Origin: Prorocentrum cordatum
Lineage: Eukaryota > Sar > Dinophyceae > Prorocentrales > Prorocentraceae
NCBI GenBank assembly: GCA_963575745.1
Contig: CAUYUJ010020523.1
Span: 40,001 to 104,000 of the forward strand
Direction: 5' to 3'
DNA length: 64,000 bases
Below, in pieces: positions 10,225 to 21,425 of this stretch. Position numbers and translations under genes: made by a program. Each line of letters opens with the position of its first letter. The stretch's first letter is position 1. The notes beneath the pieces were generated by a model. The model ran no database searches and was not told the origin of the DNA. It worked only from the letters and a program-made list of their open reading frames with translations.

Positions 10225-10422
10225 TCCTCCTCCTCCTCCTCCTCCTCCTCCTCCTCCGCCGCCGCCGCCTCCGCCTCCTCCGCCGCCTCCTCCGCCGCCG
10301 CCTCCTCCTCCTCCTCCTCCTCCTCCTCCTCCTCCTCCTCCTCCTCCTCCTCCTCCTCCTCCTCCCCTTCTCCTCCTCCCCCTCCTCCTCCTCCTCCTCC
10401 TCCTCCTCCTCCTCCTCCTCCG
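10225..10422. repeat. (CTC)n/(CCGCCT)n microsatellite
   Basis: About 200 bases of CTC triplets with a CCGCCGCCG-type core at 10256-10302. Confidence 0.95.
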
Positions 10423-10638
10423 CCCCCCGAGGCCCGAGGCCCAGGAAGGCCCGGGCTCCGCGGGCGGCGGAGACGGGCAAGGCCCAGCCTCGGAGGGCGC
10501 AGCCGTTGGCTTCCAGGCAGGCCATGACCGGAGACGGGAAGCGAATCGGTAGAGTTGCCAGGGCTCGAGAGCTCGGTCTGCATGCATGAGGACAAGCGCT
10601 GTCGAACTCGAGTCGCCTCTGGCGATCGTGCATAACAG

Positions 10639-11016
10639 AAATTCGCCGGCCCAACGGGCCAGAGGCGTGCTAAGATCTCCGGTAACTTGTTAACAATATT
10701 TCTAGTTCGCGCGCGAAGCGGCCCCTGGGGGCCCCCAGACGAAAAGTACCCCGGCAAGGTCCCGAGAGAAGCCCGGGAGAAGCCACCAGACCACTCCAGG
10801 GGAGGGTATTTTTCGACACCCCTCACGAGGATCGTGGCCTCCGAGGGGGGAGCCGCAATCGACTACCCCCAAGAGCCCCCCCAGAGGCCCTGGGGGCCTC
10901 CAAAACGCCGCCAAGGAGCCCCAAGAGACTCCCAAGAGGTCCCCAAGAGGCCCCCAAGAGGCCCTAAAGAGGGCTCCAGGGCCGGCGGCATGAGCGAAGC
11001 GATTAAATAATACCAA
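10639..11016 (+). repeat. Dispersed repeat R1, copy 1
   Basis: Starts AATTCGCCGGCCCAACGGGC and ends ATGAGCGAAGCGATTAAATA. The copy at 30023-30424 begins and ends the same way and shares internal blocks (GGACGAAAAGTACCCC, CACGAGGATCGTGGCCTCCG, GCCGCCAAGGAGCCCCAAGA). The two copies have the same orientation and are not coding. The AATTCGCCGGCCC start also appears in the tails of the E elements at 41460 and 44840. Confidence 0.8.
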
Positions 11017-11337
11017 GGGAGAAGAAGAAGAAGGTGAAGGATAATGATGCTAATATTATTCATCTGAAACCAATAAATTGGTAGTAGTAAGATGTATGAT
11101 AATAAAGATGGCATAACAGAAATAAACATACAAATCCTAATCCGATTGTGATCGATGCAATAATGTCAATAACAATAATAACAATAATAGCAACAATAAT
11201 ATGAATGGCAATCCACAATACTGATAAACAGAAGATGATACAAATATTTGTTATATAACTATGTGTTCAAAAAAAGAAGAACACTGATGCTAAAACGGAA
11301 AATGAGCACCACAACACAAAAAGAAATCATAATACTG
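11017..11337. other. AT-rich island
   Basis: About 320 bases dominated by AAT, ATA and ACAATAATA words, in sharp contrast to the GC-rich surroundings. No frame resembles a protein. Confidence 0.7.
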
Positions 11338-11498
11338 GCCCCAGCCTTGGACTCACATCCTGCTGATGTGCTGGCACTGCCGTTCCACGTCGGCGCGGAG
11401 CTGCCGCAGGGCCGCTCTGCCCTCCGCCGCGTGGACGCAGCCTGTGGCGCCCTTCGTGTGGACGAGGCGAGTCAGGCAGACCGCGGGACAGCGACGGA

Positions 11499-11692
11499 TC
11501 GGGGGCGTCACAGAGGGGGGCGTCCAAGCGGGGGGCTCACGAACCGTAGCCCGAGGCACGTGCGCGGACGAGGGGGGGACCAGGGACGGATCGGAAGCAG
11601 AAGAGGGACCGTGAAATCTGCGGCGATTCCGTGGCCCCGGCCATGATATCTACCCCCCCCCTAGTCATCACCCCCCTTTTGGACGCCCCCGA
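11499..11692 (+). mobile_element. MITE-like element, family M1 (copy 1)
   Basis: A 194-bp unit beginning TCGGGGGCGTC and ending GACGCCCCCGA, which are inverted repeats. It contains GGGGGGCGTCCAAGCGGGGG near the left end and CTAGTCATCACCCCCC near the right. Copies at 14728-14920, 17100-17292 and 24180-24839 share this plan. No transposase is present, so any movement would be non-autonomous. Confidence 0.75.
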
Positions 11693-12203
11693 GCGGTAAG
11701 TGAGCGGACGGTCGGCCAGGACTCCGTATCGTGGGGGCACGTTGAAGGCGAAATCGTCGCAGGCACACGCGCTGTGCCCGCAGAGTCGAGAGGGGCAGCG
11801 GCGGGAAAAGAATGGCAGGCCGAGGGAAGTCGTGAAGCGGCGGCGCGATGGCAAAGGAGGAGGGGGGGGGTAGGGGATGGGGTGCACGCTGTTGCAGGGG
11901 AGGCGCGTGGGGGAGGGGAGTCGGGGAGGACCCAAAACTCAGACGCCCTGCGGCGTAGACGGGGAGGGGCGTGGGGGATGGGGCGGGGAGGACCCAAAAC
12001 GCCGACGTCTTGACTTCGCTCACGGACGTCGACCCCCCAAGTCGGGGCCCCAGCCCGCACCCAGAGCCGGCTCGCGACGGCCCCTGAGGAGACCGCCGAA
12101 GGGCCCCAAGAGGCGCTGGGAGCGGCGAAGTGAGAGAGCCTTCCGCCGCTTGACCGCCTCGAGGCCCTGAGATCCGACGTAGCGAGAAAATTGCAGCATC
12201 GTA
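11693..12203. other. No gene seen
   Basis: GC-rich sequence with one short internal duplication: GGGGAGGACCCAAAAC at ~11923-11938 and ~11984-11999. Confidence 0.45.
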
Positions 12204-12331
12204 AAAGATCATCGTCGTCGTGGTGGTCTTTCGCCTCCGCCTCCTCCTCCGCCTCCTCCTCCTCCTCCTCCTCCTCCTCCTCCTCCTCCTCCTCCTCCTC
12301 CTCCTCCTCCTCCTCCTCCTCCTCCTCCTCT
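12204..12331. repeat. (CTC)n microsatellite
   Basis: CTC triplets, preceded by a short CGTCGTCGTGG tract. Confidence 0.95.
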
Positions 12332-12463
12332 TCGCATCACTCCTGGATCCCTAGACACCGTCTTCCTGCGACATATTTCAAGCCGGATCCATCTGTGAGG
12401 GTCCTGGGGCACCCGAAGAAAAGCGAAAACGCCCAGCTCGAAAGAAAGTTGCAACGCCAGGAT

Positions 12464-12658
12464 CGATAAGTCGGATCGGCGATCGAAATGAATCGGATCG
12501 GCGGAAATCTGCAGCCGAATCGGAAAAAATCGAATCGGCGGGCCAGTAGGCCTCCGTTGAGCAATCGGAGCCCAAAACGGAATCCATAGTCGAGTCGAAT
12601 CGGAATCGGCAACCGTCGAAATCGAATCGAATCGGCGGAATCGAAACGAGCCCTGTCT
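12464..12658 (+). repeat. Dispersed repeat R2 (AATCGG-rich), copy 1
   Basis: Shares order and content with 13706-13911: AAGTCGGATCGGCGATCGA, ATGAATCGGATCGGCG, GCAGCCGA, a GCCTCC near the middle, and a GAATCGAAACGAGCCCTG end. Non-coding. Confidence 0.75.
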
Positions 12659-12846
12659 CAGGAGGGGAAGAGCCTCTTCCCCTGCTGAGACAGGGCGGGT
12701 GGGAGGGGAAGAGCCTCTTCCCCTGCTGAGACGGGGCGGGTGGGAGGGGGGAGAGCCTCTTCCCCCCCCCCGAGACAGGGCGGGTGGGAGGGGAAGAGCC
12801 TCTCCCCGGCTCCCCTCTTCAGAAGGGGGGGGGGGGGGGGGGGGGG
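12650..12846 (+). repeat. ~41-bp palindromic tandem repeat and a 22-G run
   Basis: About four units containing GGGGAAGAGCCTCTTCCCC, a 9-bp perfect inverted repeat around one base, followed by TGAGACAGGGCGGGTGGGAG. The array ends in an uninterrupted run of 22 G at 12825-12846. Confidence 0.8.
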
Positions 12847-12964
12847 AAAGGGGCGCGAGTGGAACGACCGAGGGGAGGCCTGGGCCCACTGGCAAGCCCT
12901 GGTGGCGGGCGGGCCGGTGGCGAGGCCGCGAGACGAGCGCGGGGGTTGGGAGGAGGGCTGGGGC

Positions 12965-13201
12965 GGCCTGGGCCCCGCTTCCCGTCGCACGAGGAAGACG
13001 AGGAGGAGGAGGAGGAGGAGGAGGAGGCAGAGGACGAGGAGGAGGAAGAGGAGGAGGAGGGAAAGGGGGAGGAGGAGGAGGAGGAGGAGGAGGAGGAGGA
13101 GGAGGAAAAGGAGGAGGAGGAGGAGGAGGAGGAGGAGGAGGAGGGGGAGGGGGAGGAGGAGGAGCGCGGCCTGGGCCCCGCTTTTCGTCGCACGAGGAAG
13201 A
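12965..13201. repeat. (GGA)n array bracketed by direct repeats
   Basis: GGA triplets span about 12998-13165. Both flanks carry GGGCCCCGCTT, then CGTCGCACGAGGAAGACG (12972-13001 and 13173-13203), so the microsatellite sits between two copies of a ~30-bp sequence. Confidence 0.85.
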
Positions 13202-13399
13202 CGGGCCCCTCGATGTTCCCCTGCGGCCACGGGGGGCCCCGGCCGGCAGGCCGCGGCCACGTCGCTGCCGTCGGACGCCGCCATCGGCGCGCCCTGCCCA
13301 GCCAGCCGAGGATCTGATCCTTTTCCCTGCGGTGGCAGCGAGAACGATCACGAGTATAACAACCCAGACATGATCGCGTCGAAAAAAAAATCTGGGCGG

Positions 13400-13550
13400 A
13401 GGTTTTTCGCTATTCTCGGCCCCTGGGGGCCCTCGCCAGGCCCCGGGACCGTCAGAAAACGATTCAGGATGACAAACCGGCCCCGGGGAAAGGGTCGGGA
13501 CTTCCGGGGACGCCGTCCTGACAAAATCGGGACGTCGCATGTCTGGGATT
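13400..13550 (+). repeat. Dispersed GC-rich repeat, family B (best copy)
   Basis: Reference copy of family B, including CTATTCTCGGCCCCTGGGGG, GGCCCCGGGACCGTCAGAAA, GGATGACAAACCGG and GACGTCGCATGTCTGGG. Partial copies follow at 13575-13640 and 13905-14010. Confidence 0.65.
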
Positions 13551-13705
13551 CTTTCCCTGCGGCGGCTCTTCCTGGCATTCGGCCTCCGGGGCCCGTTCTC
13601 GGGCCCGGGGACCGTGGAAAACGGATCTGGTTCCTTTCCCTGCGGCGGCCCTTCCTGGCTTTCGGCCTCGGGGGCCCGTTGTCGCAAGAGAGCCCAGAAT
13701 CGAAT

Positions 13706-13911
13706 CGAGAAGTCGGATCGGCGATCGAGATGAATCGGATCGGCGAAGTCGGCAGCCGAGTCGAGAAAGGTCGAATCGGCAGAAATCGGCAGGCTAGTAT
13801 GCCTCCACTAAGAAATTGGAACCCAAATCGGAATCCCAAGTCGGATCCAATCGGAATCGGAAGCAATCAAAATCCAATCGAACCGAATCGGAGGAATCGA
13901 AGCGAGCCCTG
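13706..13911 (+). repeat. Dispersed repeat R2, copy 2
   Basis: Direct-orientation partner of 12464-12658. The two copies differ by scattered substitutions and small indels. Confidence 0.75.
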
Positions 13912-14010
13912 CTTGTCGGGCCCGGGGACCATGGAAAATGGATCCGGGACGAAAAGCCCCCCCCCCGCGGGAAGGGGTCGGCACCTCTGGGGCCGCGGCT
14001 TGAAAAACAC

Positions 14011-14727
14011 CGTGACTCTCGGCGGAGATCGGGGCGCTTCTCGACGTGTTCGCACCGGGCGCTCCGGCGCGGGCTCGGGCCCCAGGACCGGCACGGGTCG
14101 ATGCGGCTCGGGAGATGGCAGCGGGGAGGCGGAGCCTGGGGCTCTCGTCGCGGCTCTGCCACGATCCTGCCGTGTCTTGTCTCGCGGCGTCGGACCTCGA
14201 GGGCAAGGCGCGGGGCTTCCGGAGGGCATCCTGACCGTTCCGGCGGTGTCTCGTGCCGCGCCGACGGCGAGGTGGAGCCCCCGCCCGTCGTACAGTCGGA
14301 CCTAGGCCAGAAGAGCGTCCCTCAAGAACATGAAGCCCTCCGTGGGCCAAAGCAAGCAGAACAACTGAGGGGCCCCCCACAGGGTGCACGAGAAGATGCA
14401 ACCAGCAGCACGAAGAGCACAAGGGCCCCCTCCCCGCACCGCCCTCGATCTTATGCCTCTACCTCGGTCCGACTCCATCGATGCACCGCCAGTTTGCGGC
14501 AAAAGCTTGGGGGAGTGCCACAAGGGAGAGAGCCGGGCCAGGACCGCGCCAAAGGCCGGGGTTGCCGCGCTCTCCCTTGGGAGGCGCTGCGCGCGCGGCG
14601 TCGCGGTGCCCCCCGCCCAACCGTCAGTCCCCTGTGCCCTGGCCCGGCCCAACCCCAAGCCCGGGCCGCCAGAGGCCGAAACTCGCCAAAACTCCTCGTC
14701 CTGAAAACTCCTCGTCCTGATTTTGTT
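14011..14727. other. No gene seen
   Basis: GC-rich sequence. Several long open frames exist on both strands but none shows a conserved motif, and composition alone explains them. Confidence 0.4.
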
Positions 14728-14920
14728 TCGGGGGCGGCCAAGAGGGGGGCGTCCAAGAGGGGGGGCGCAAATCATGGCCCGCGGCATGTGCGCGGCCAAA
14801 GGGGGGGGCCAGGGACGTAATGAAACAAGAAGAGGCGCCATGAAATCTGGGGAAGTATCATGGCCCACGCCATGATATCCACCCCCCCCTAGTCATTTCC
14901 CCCCTCTTTGCTGCCCCCGA
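14728..14920 (+). mobile_element. MITE-like element, family M1 (copy 2)
   Basis: A 193-bp unit, TCGGGGGCGGCC at the left and CTGCCCCCGA at the right. It is nearly identical to the copy at 17100-17292 over most of its length, so these two are recent relatives. Confidence 0.85.
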
Positions 14921-14960
14921 TTGCTGCGACGCGAGCATGCTCGGGGGGATGGTCGGCCGT

Positions 14961-15475
14961 CCTCCTCCTCCTCCTCCTCCTCCTCCTCCTCCTCCTCCTC
15001 CTCCTCCTCCTCCCCCTCCTCCTCCTCCTCCTCCTCCTTCTCCTCCTTGCGACGCGAGCATGTCTGGGGTGTGGTCGGCCGTCGGTCGCGGTCGGTCGCT
15101 GGCGTCCGTCGTCGCCACTGCGCGCACGCCGCCGCCGCCGCGGTGCCCCGATCTCGCCAGCGCGCACGTGGAAGCTCGGCGGGGGGGGAGGGGGAGGAGG
15201 AGGAGAGGAGGCCTCCTCCTCCTCCTCCTCCTCCTCCTCCTCCTACTCCTCCTCCTCCTCCTTCTCCTTCCTCCTCCTCCTCCTCCTCCTTCTCCTCCGT
15301 CGTCCTCCTCATCCTCCTTCCTCCTCCTCCTCTTCCTCCTCCTCCTTCCTCCTTCCTCCTTCCTCTTCCTCCTCCTCCTCCTCCGTCGCCGTCGTCGTCG
15401 GCATCGTCGTCGTCGTTAGTCGTCGTCGTCGTCGCCGCCGTCGTCGTCGTCGTCGTCACCGTCGTCGTCCCCCAG
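14961..15475. repeat. (CTC)n and (GTC)n microsatellites
   Basis: CTC triplets at 14961-15045, CTC/CTTCCTC at 15205-15382 and GTC triplets at 15383-15470. The words GCGACGCGAGCATG and GTGGTCGGCCGTC appear on both sides of the first array (~14935-14960 and ~15049-15080), a second case of a triplet array between short direct repeats. Confidence 0.85.
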
Positions 15476-17099
15476 AGCGGTGGCGAGAGCTCCCGCGGCC
15501 TTTCGCCAGCCGGGGTTCGGCCCGTCCTTGCGGCGGGAGAGGGGAGGCGAGAGGAGCGGTATGCGACGGAGTAAGAGGAGACGGATGGACGGAAGCAAAT
15601 CGAGCAGAAGGGGCAACAAAGATGCTCGCAACGGAGAGAAAGGCTCCCCCGATCTGGCACGCTTCCGCTGCTTTGCAATTGGCATGCCCTTATCCATAAG
15701 CAACTATGATTTGGATTGTCAATGACCCACCTCTACGGTGCATGGTCGCTGACAATAAAAACTGGTGATGCTAGGTTGAGCTACGAGCGCTGAAGGGTGG
15801 ATTACCCGGGCTGCTTTCGACTGAGCGGGCATCGCTAATCGCGAGGACATGCAATCATAAACTCAGGATTAACGAGATAACTTCGCATGCCGATCAGCCA
15901 CTTCACACGACGTCGCTGACAAACGCACAAGGGGTGGGAGGGAGACACATCAGGAGGGAGAACGAGTGAAAATGAGGAGGTGGTAACCTTGGTTGAGGAT
16001 ACATCCTTCCCACCCTAGACACACACACACACACCTGACATAGACACGCACACGCTTACACTAACCAACAGACACATACACACCCACAGACACACTCATA
16101 CAAACACCCAGAAGCACCCACACACTCAGCAACGGAGAAGAAGTGCAATCCCAAGCTATGAAGTTCCACCCCTCACCAAGCGTTCTCCTGCAATGAGCAT
16201 CGTTTGACCGATCCCGATCCCCAATGGCGTGGCCTGGGCCCTACTCACCGATTTACCCCCGAGATGGGGATATGGGCGGTTCCCTTCGGGCTTCGAGGGG
16301 CATATCCCGAACTGGGGTGGTGGGATGGTGGGGATCGGGATGAGAATGGGGATAGGGATCGGTTAAACGATACTGACGTAAGAGCGCAAACTGCTGTTGA
16401 AGCGTAATGGGAACAGCAGCACTCCCAAATCACGCAGACCAACACCACAATCCAAGCTGCAACAGCCTGGGCGGCTGGCTGCATTGGACGGCGAGCCGGA
16501 GGTACAGGCAACCCGTATCGCCGGCCACCGATCAGAAGCAGATGGTGGGCGGTGAGAAGAGCAAAGTGGCTTTAACCAATCACAACACACGGCGACAGAA
16601 AGCGAACGGTGTCAGCCCATGAGCCCAAACTCGCCACTGCGCAGCCCAATCCGACCATCAGTCCTCTACCGCGGTTGCTGATAACAGCTCACACGCCTAC
16701 GGCGTTCCCCACCCACCCACCCCGGCCCTAGGAGTACGTGAGTGGTTTGATAGATCAGCTCTCCCAAAACCCCGTGCTCCCTTCAGGGATTAGTTCACCC
16801 CTTCTTTACCCACGTTGCAATCTGTCCCATTTCCCCCCGCCCCCAGCCAACCAAATGAGACAGAAATAGAGCGGCAAGGATGCATTGGTCAGTGCAGCTG
16901 GCAGCAATCAAACCGCTGAGACTGCAGCATCCACTAAACACTCACACCGCCACCCTGGGCCCACGACTTGTGAACACCGCCCTCCTGGCCAGGAGCAGGA
17001 GGAGGAAAAATGGCTCGGTGAAGCACTCAACCCATCAGAAAGGCGGGGCGACTATATATGGACGAGAGACGCCATGTGATCACCCTCGCTGGGGCAGAA
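15476..17099. other. No gene seen; (CA)n at 16018-16140
   Basis: Mostly unique, moderate-GC sequence. A degenerate CACACA tract occupies 16018-16140. No protein family, tRNA or rRNA could be recognised in the remainder. Confidence 0.5.
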
Positions 17100-17292
17100 T
17101 CGGGAGCGGCCAAGAGGGGGGCGTCCAAGAGGGGGGGCGCAAATCATGGCCCGCGGCATGTGCGCGGCCAAAGGGGGGGGCCAGAGACGTAATGAAATAA
17201 GAAGAGGCGCCATGAATTCTGGGGAAATATCATGGCCCACGCATTGATATCCACCCCCCCCTAGTCATCACCCCCCTCTTTTCCGCCCCCGA
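17100..17292 (+). mobile_element. MITE-like element, family M1 (copy 3)
   Basis: A 193-bp unit, TCGGGAGCGGCC at the left and CCGCCCCCGA at the right. Shares with copy 2 GCGCAAATCATGGCCCGCGG, GAAGAGGCGCCATGAA and CACCCCCCCCTAGTCAT. No target-site duplication is obvious. Confidence 0.85.
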
Positions 17293-17739
17293 CAGTAGGT
17301 GGAGCCGCCCGAGCAGGGCAGGAGATGTGTGAGCCGAGACGGGCACGGGCACGCAGTGTGGCCACCCCGCGGGGGCCACAGGTGGAGCCAGCCTCCCTTT
17401 GGGGGCAGGAAACGTGCGGGGGGTACGCGGGCAGGAGACGCAGGAGGAGGAAGGGGAGGAGGAAGGAGGGAGGAAGGGAAGAAGGAAGCAGCAGGACGGG
17501 GAGCAGGTGAAAGAAGGGAAGAAGGAGAAGGAGGAGGTCGAGAAGGAGCGGGATTGAAGCGAGGACGCGCGGCGCTGCGAGTTCAGAACGAGGACCCAGC
17601 ACACTGGAGGGTTGGGAACTACATGCACAGACAATGTCGGAGGCGGCTGGGGAGCTGGGGAGCGTCCCTCTTGCTCACCCTCGGGAGAAGACAGGACGAG
17701 ACAACACACAACTTTCCAAGGCCCGCTCCAGTTTCTTGG
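17293..17739. other. No gene seen; purine-rich stretch
   Basis: 17430-17565 is rich in GGAGGAAGG words. Nothing else is recognisable. Confidence 0.45.
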
Positions 17740-17860
17740 CTGCGCGCTGGACCCCCTGGCGGCGCCTCCGGCGCCGCCCCTGGCGCGCTCCGCGCGTCAG
17801 GGACGGAGGTCCACCGCCGACTCGAGAAATCCGCGCGGACCCCCGAGAGCTTACGCTCAT
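17740..17860. mobile_element. Short inverted-repeat element, family M2
   Basis: Contains GCGCGCTGGACCCCCTGGCG near the left and GAGAAATCCGCGCGGACCCC near the right, the same order as at 28758-28885. The ends are diverged. Confidence 0.45.
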
Positions 17861-18094
17861 GCCGTCCTGTGGTGCACACGACAGCAGCGCGGGCTCCCGC
17901 TGACCCCGGATGACCCCGGCCAGTGCAAAACGCGGGCCAGTCAGGCTCCGCAGGGTGCTGCAGAAAGATCCTGCAGGATCCTGCGCGTCATCTCGGGCCA
18001 GTGCGCCCCTGGCCCCGCAGGATCCTGCCGGGTCCGGCGCTCTGGCTGACTCACGTCTGCATTGACCCCCGTCCCCAGACGTCCGCCGATCTGA

Positions 18095-18240
18095 TTGTTC
18101 AATCCGCGGCCCCAGATGTCCCGACCCATTCCAAAGGGGTGCTTTTCCGTCTTGGATCCATTCTTGATGGTCCCCGGGCCCGGTAACGGGCCCTGGCGGC
18201 CGCAATCCAGGAACAACCGCCGGATTGAAAACAAATCCTA
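18095..18240 (-). repeat. Dispersed GC-rich repeat, family B (inverted copy)
   Basis: Its reverse complement matches 13905-14010: GGGCCCGGGGACCAT, then AATGGATCCAAGACG, GGGTCGGGACATCTGGGGCC and GCGG. Confidence 0.65.
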
Positions 18241-18444
18241 TTCTCGGATCTCTGGGCCCCTGACAGCTCGAACAACACCTGCAAAGCTCGTGCCGTCCTG
18301 CAGATCCCATTCCGTCTCTATGCTACCCCTACGAGGCAGACCAGCAGCGCACACAACACCGCTGGCTCGGTGCAGCTGGTACAGCTGGCGCGTTCTGACC
18401 CGCGCCGCGAAGGGGAGGCACTGCGCGAGGCGGGGCGAGGGGAG

Positions 18445-18555
18445 TCCTGCTGGAGAAAATACACGACCACAAACTTTGAGAAGATGGTGACCTGCTCGAT
18501 GTCGGGGTCCTGCCACTCCGGGCGCCGGGGCGTTCCGTGCCCAGCATGTCCCTCC
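18445..18555 (-). other. Possible exon remnant, unidentified
   Basis: One minus-strand frame reads PEWQDPDIEQVTIFSKFVV followed by VYFLQ, which looks more protein-like than its neighbours. No family was recognised and no splice partners were found. Low confidence. Confidence 0.2.
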
Positions 18556-19215
18556 CCTTCTCCAGTTCCGCCTCCCCGTTCTCTGCGCCGCGCCCCCCTT
18601 TTGGTTTGTAAATGTGCTGCCCTTTCTTCTGACGCTTCCTTCTCCTAGTCGGATCATGCGTCAGATTCCCCAAACAAGGCTTGCACTTCGGGGCTGCCAT
18701 GGCCTTAAGTTACAAGAACTGGGTTGGTTTACGCCCCGGTTGGCTTGGTCTCGCCCCGTCACCTGCCCCTCGCTGCTCGTCGCCGCCCCGTCGCCACAGC
18801 ATCGCTGGGCTGGTTTGCCGCCCCGGCTAACTTGTTCTCGCCCCGTCACCGCCCCGTCGCCGCTCGTCGCCGCACGTCGCCGTCTCGTCGCCGCCGCCCC
18901 GTCGCCCCACCATATTTGGACTGCACCACAGACAGTGCACCACACAGCTCACACCACATACATTACATCACATAGCTTACACCGCTACTACCCATGTACA
19001 TCGGCTCTCCTTGTTCTAAAAGAGTACGAGAATCTACCCCCCCCCCAAAAAAAATTAGCCGCCCCCCGCTTTGTATTGCAATGAACATACGAGTCTGCCC
19101 CATCTTCCATCCGAATCATGAAGTCGTATCATCCCATCTGGACAATTTACTCTCGCCTTCACCTTCTACAAAAAAATTGTGCGCGCACACTTGTTCATCA
19201 AGCATCATACATGTC
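18556..19215. other. No gene seen; CGCCCCGTC-rich words
   Basis: 18750-18910 repeats CCCCGTCGCCGCT-like words. The rest is unremarkable. Confidence 0.45.
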
Positions 19216-19219
19216 CAAG

Positions 19220-20720
19220 AACCTTTTGGGAAAAATGGATGGAGTGCACACGCGCGTTTCGTTGCGCGCGCATGTCGAAATCTTTATATATACACATCAA
19301 CACATGGTTTCGCAAAAAGATGCTCAACAAAGAAAGGTTTGCGCGCGCACCTGCGAATTTGCCTTAAAACAATAAATTGTTCAAAACATGTTCTTAAAAT
19401 GCTACCCAACGTGTTTCGCGCGCGCATGGTCGAAATCGTTCGAACGCCCTGGCGCGCGCGCAGTCTGAAAAATCCCCTGCAGAAAAAGTCAGGAAGTGCA
19501 CACGCGCGCATCGCCGCGCGCGCATGCTGAAATCGTTCAAAAACCTCCGGTCTCAAATCGCAACGTCAGCATTCGAATCAAGTATTCGCTCGCTTCCCGG
19601 CGAACAATTATTCAAAAAAACCATGTGTTCAACATGTTTAATGAATTGGGCCAAACGGGCCTCTCGCGCCGCATCTCGAAAACATTCGAACGCCCTTGCG
19701 CGCGTGCCGGGTCGCCCACTCGCACTGAAGTGCCCGGTGGGATGCGCCCAGGGGTCAGCGCCACCGCGGCCGCGTAGGTCGCGCCAAACTATCTGGCCGC
19801 TGCGCCCGTGAGAATGCGCGGGTTAGCGTGGCCACGGAGATGAACCAATCAACACCAAGCACTCATCGCAACCGCCCCCGCATGGGTTCTGCAAATCAGG
19901 TTGCGGATGGGTGGGTGGGATAATTGCGCGAGCCGTGGAGTTGACATCTCGCTGCGCGTACGCTGGTGAATTGCACCTCATATGATTATGCCCAAGCGTC
20001 CATCCTAGGTATGGATCCGTATGATCCCAGCTAATTTGGTATCCCCCCGTCATCCTCTGCAAAAGAACTGTGCGCGCACCCGCGTTTGCCCAAAACCCTC
20101 AAATTTCTAGAACGCTTGTAAAAAAACAGGAAATGCACAAGCACGCATCGTCTCCAGCGCATGCCGAAATCCTTCAACAACCTCGGCTTTCGCAGCGACT
20201 TCAAAATCGAGTGTCCCGAATACATATACAAACTGCTGGTTTCGCAACAAAGATGTTCAAACGAACGTTGCGCCCAGCCTTTTGCGAATTCTCATGGAAA
20301 CAATGAGGTGTTTCAACACGTTCACAACTTGTTACCAAACGCGCCTCTCGCGCGCATGTCGAAATCGTTTGAACGCCCCTACGCGCGTGCTGTCCGAAGA
20401 ACCTGTTGCAACAGAAGCACACACACACACAAAACAACAAAACAACAACAAAAAAAAAAAAAAAAAAAAAAAAACGGAATGCACGCGCGCCCGTCGTCGC
20501 GCACGCATGCCGAAATCCTTCGACAACTTTCCGTTGCGTAAGATTGTCCGAATCGTGCCCCGAAAACACATATGGTTTTGCAGCATCCGTTTTTGTAGGC
20601 CGACGTTGAACACAAAACACAGGTTGTGCATCATGTCCCTGAAATTCGGCCAAACGCGCCACACGTCGAAATCATTCGAGCGCCGTTGCGCGTGTGCTGG
20701 GGGGGACGATCCGTGTCAAA
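19220..20720 (+). repeat. Degenerate repeat with CGCGCGCATG(T/C)CGAAATC core
   Basis: The core, often followed by GTTCGAACGCCC and a CGCGCG run, recurs near 19264, 19421, 19513, 19665, 20155, 20350, 20500 and 20662. Spacing is irregular (about 90 to 200 bp or more). A poly-A run of ~25 bases lies at 20450-20474. Confidence 0.65.
19709..19940 (+). repeat. Segmental duplication D1, copy 1
   Basis: Partner of 20943-21172. Shared blocks include ACTCGCACTGAAGTGCCCG, AAACTATCTGGCCGCTGCGC, AACACCAAGCACTCATCGCA and GGGTTCTGCAAATCAGG. Non-coding. Confidence 0.85.
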
Positions 20721-20942
20721 TGATTTCACGCGGGCCACTATCGCGCGTCGGCCGCGCGCGCGTGTCAAACTCATTCCAAAGTCTTCATCATCGACGCGAG
20801 GGCGCCGTCATCGTCGCCAGCGTGATCACCATCGGCACCATCATTGTCCTTGCCGTCGTCGTTGTCATCATCGTCACCAGCACCGCTACCATCATCATCA
20901 TCGCATGTACAGGTGTCGACGTTGCCATGATACCGCGCCCGA

Positions 20943-21172
20943 CCAGGTCGCCGACTCGCACTGAAGTGCCCGCTGGGATGTGCGCAGCGGTCAGCGATAC
21001 CGCGGCCGCGTCGGTTGCGCTAAACTATCTGGCCGCTGCGCGCGCGAGCATGCGCGGGAGAGCGCGGCCGCAAAGATGCACCAGTTAACACCAAGCACTC
21101 ATCGCAACCGCCCCCGCATGGGTTCTGCAAATCAGGTTGCGGATGGGTGGGTGGGATAACTGCGCGAGCAGT
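20943..21172 (+). repeat. Segmental duplication D1, copy 2
   Basis: Direct repeat of 19709-19940, about 1.23 kb downstream. Differences are mostly single substitutions in GC runs. Confidence 0.85.
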
Positions 21173-21254
21173 GGAGTGGGGGACTCACTGCGAATGAACA
21201 TGAATTGCACCACAAAGATCGTACCACATTGATTGTACCACCTAGATTGCACCA

Positions 21255-21425
21255 CTCTCCTCCTCCGCCGCCTCCTCCTCCTCCTTCTCCTCCTCCTCCG
21301 CCTCCTCCTCCTCCTCCTCCTCTGGTTCCTCCTCCTCCTCCTCCTCCTCCTCCTCCTCCTCCTCCTCCTCCTCCTTTGGTTCTTCCTCCTCCTCCTCCTC
21401 CTCCTCCTCCTCCTCCTTCTCCTCC
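21255..21425. repeat. (CTC)n microsatellite
   Basis: CTC triplets, interrupted twice by a TCTGGTTCC / TTTGGTTCTTCC word ~50 bp apart. Confidence 0.95.

Noticed and set aside
12209-13687. 492-codon minus-strand open frame
   Set aside because: Passes through repeat R2, the 41-bp palindromic repeat and a GGA array; the product is Pro/Arg/Gly-rich and repetitive.
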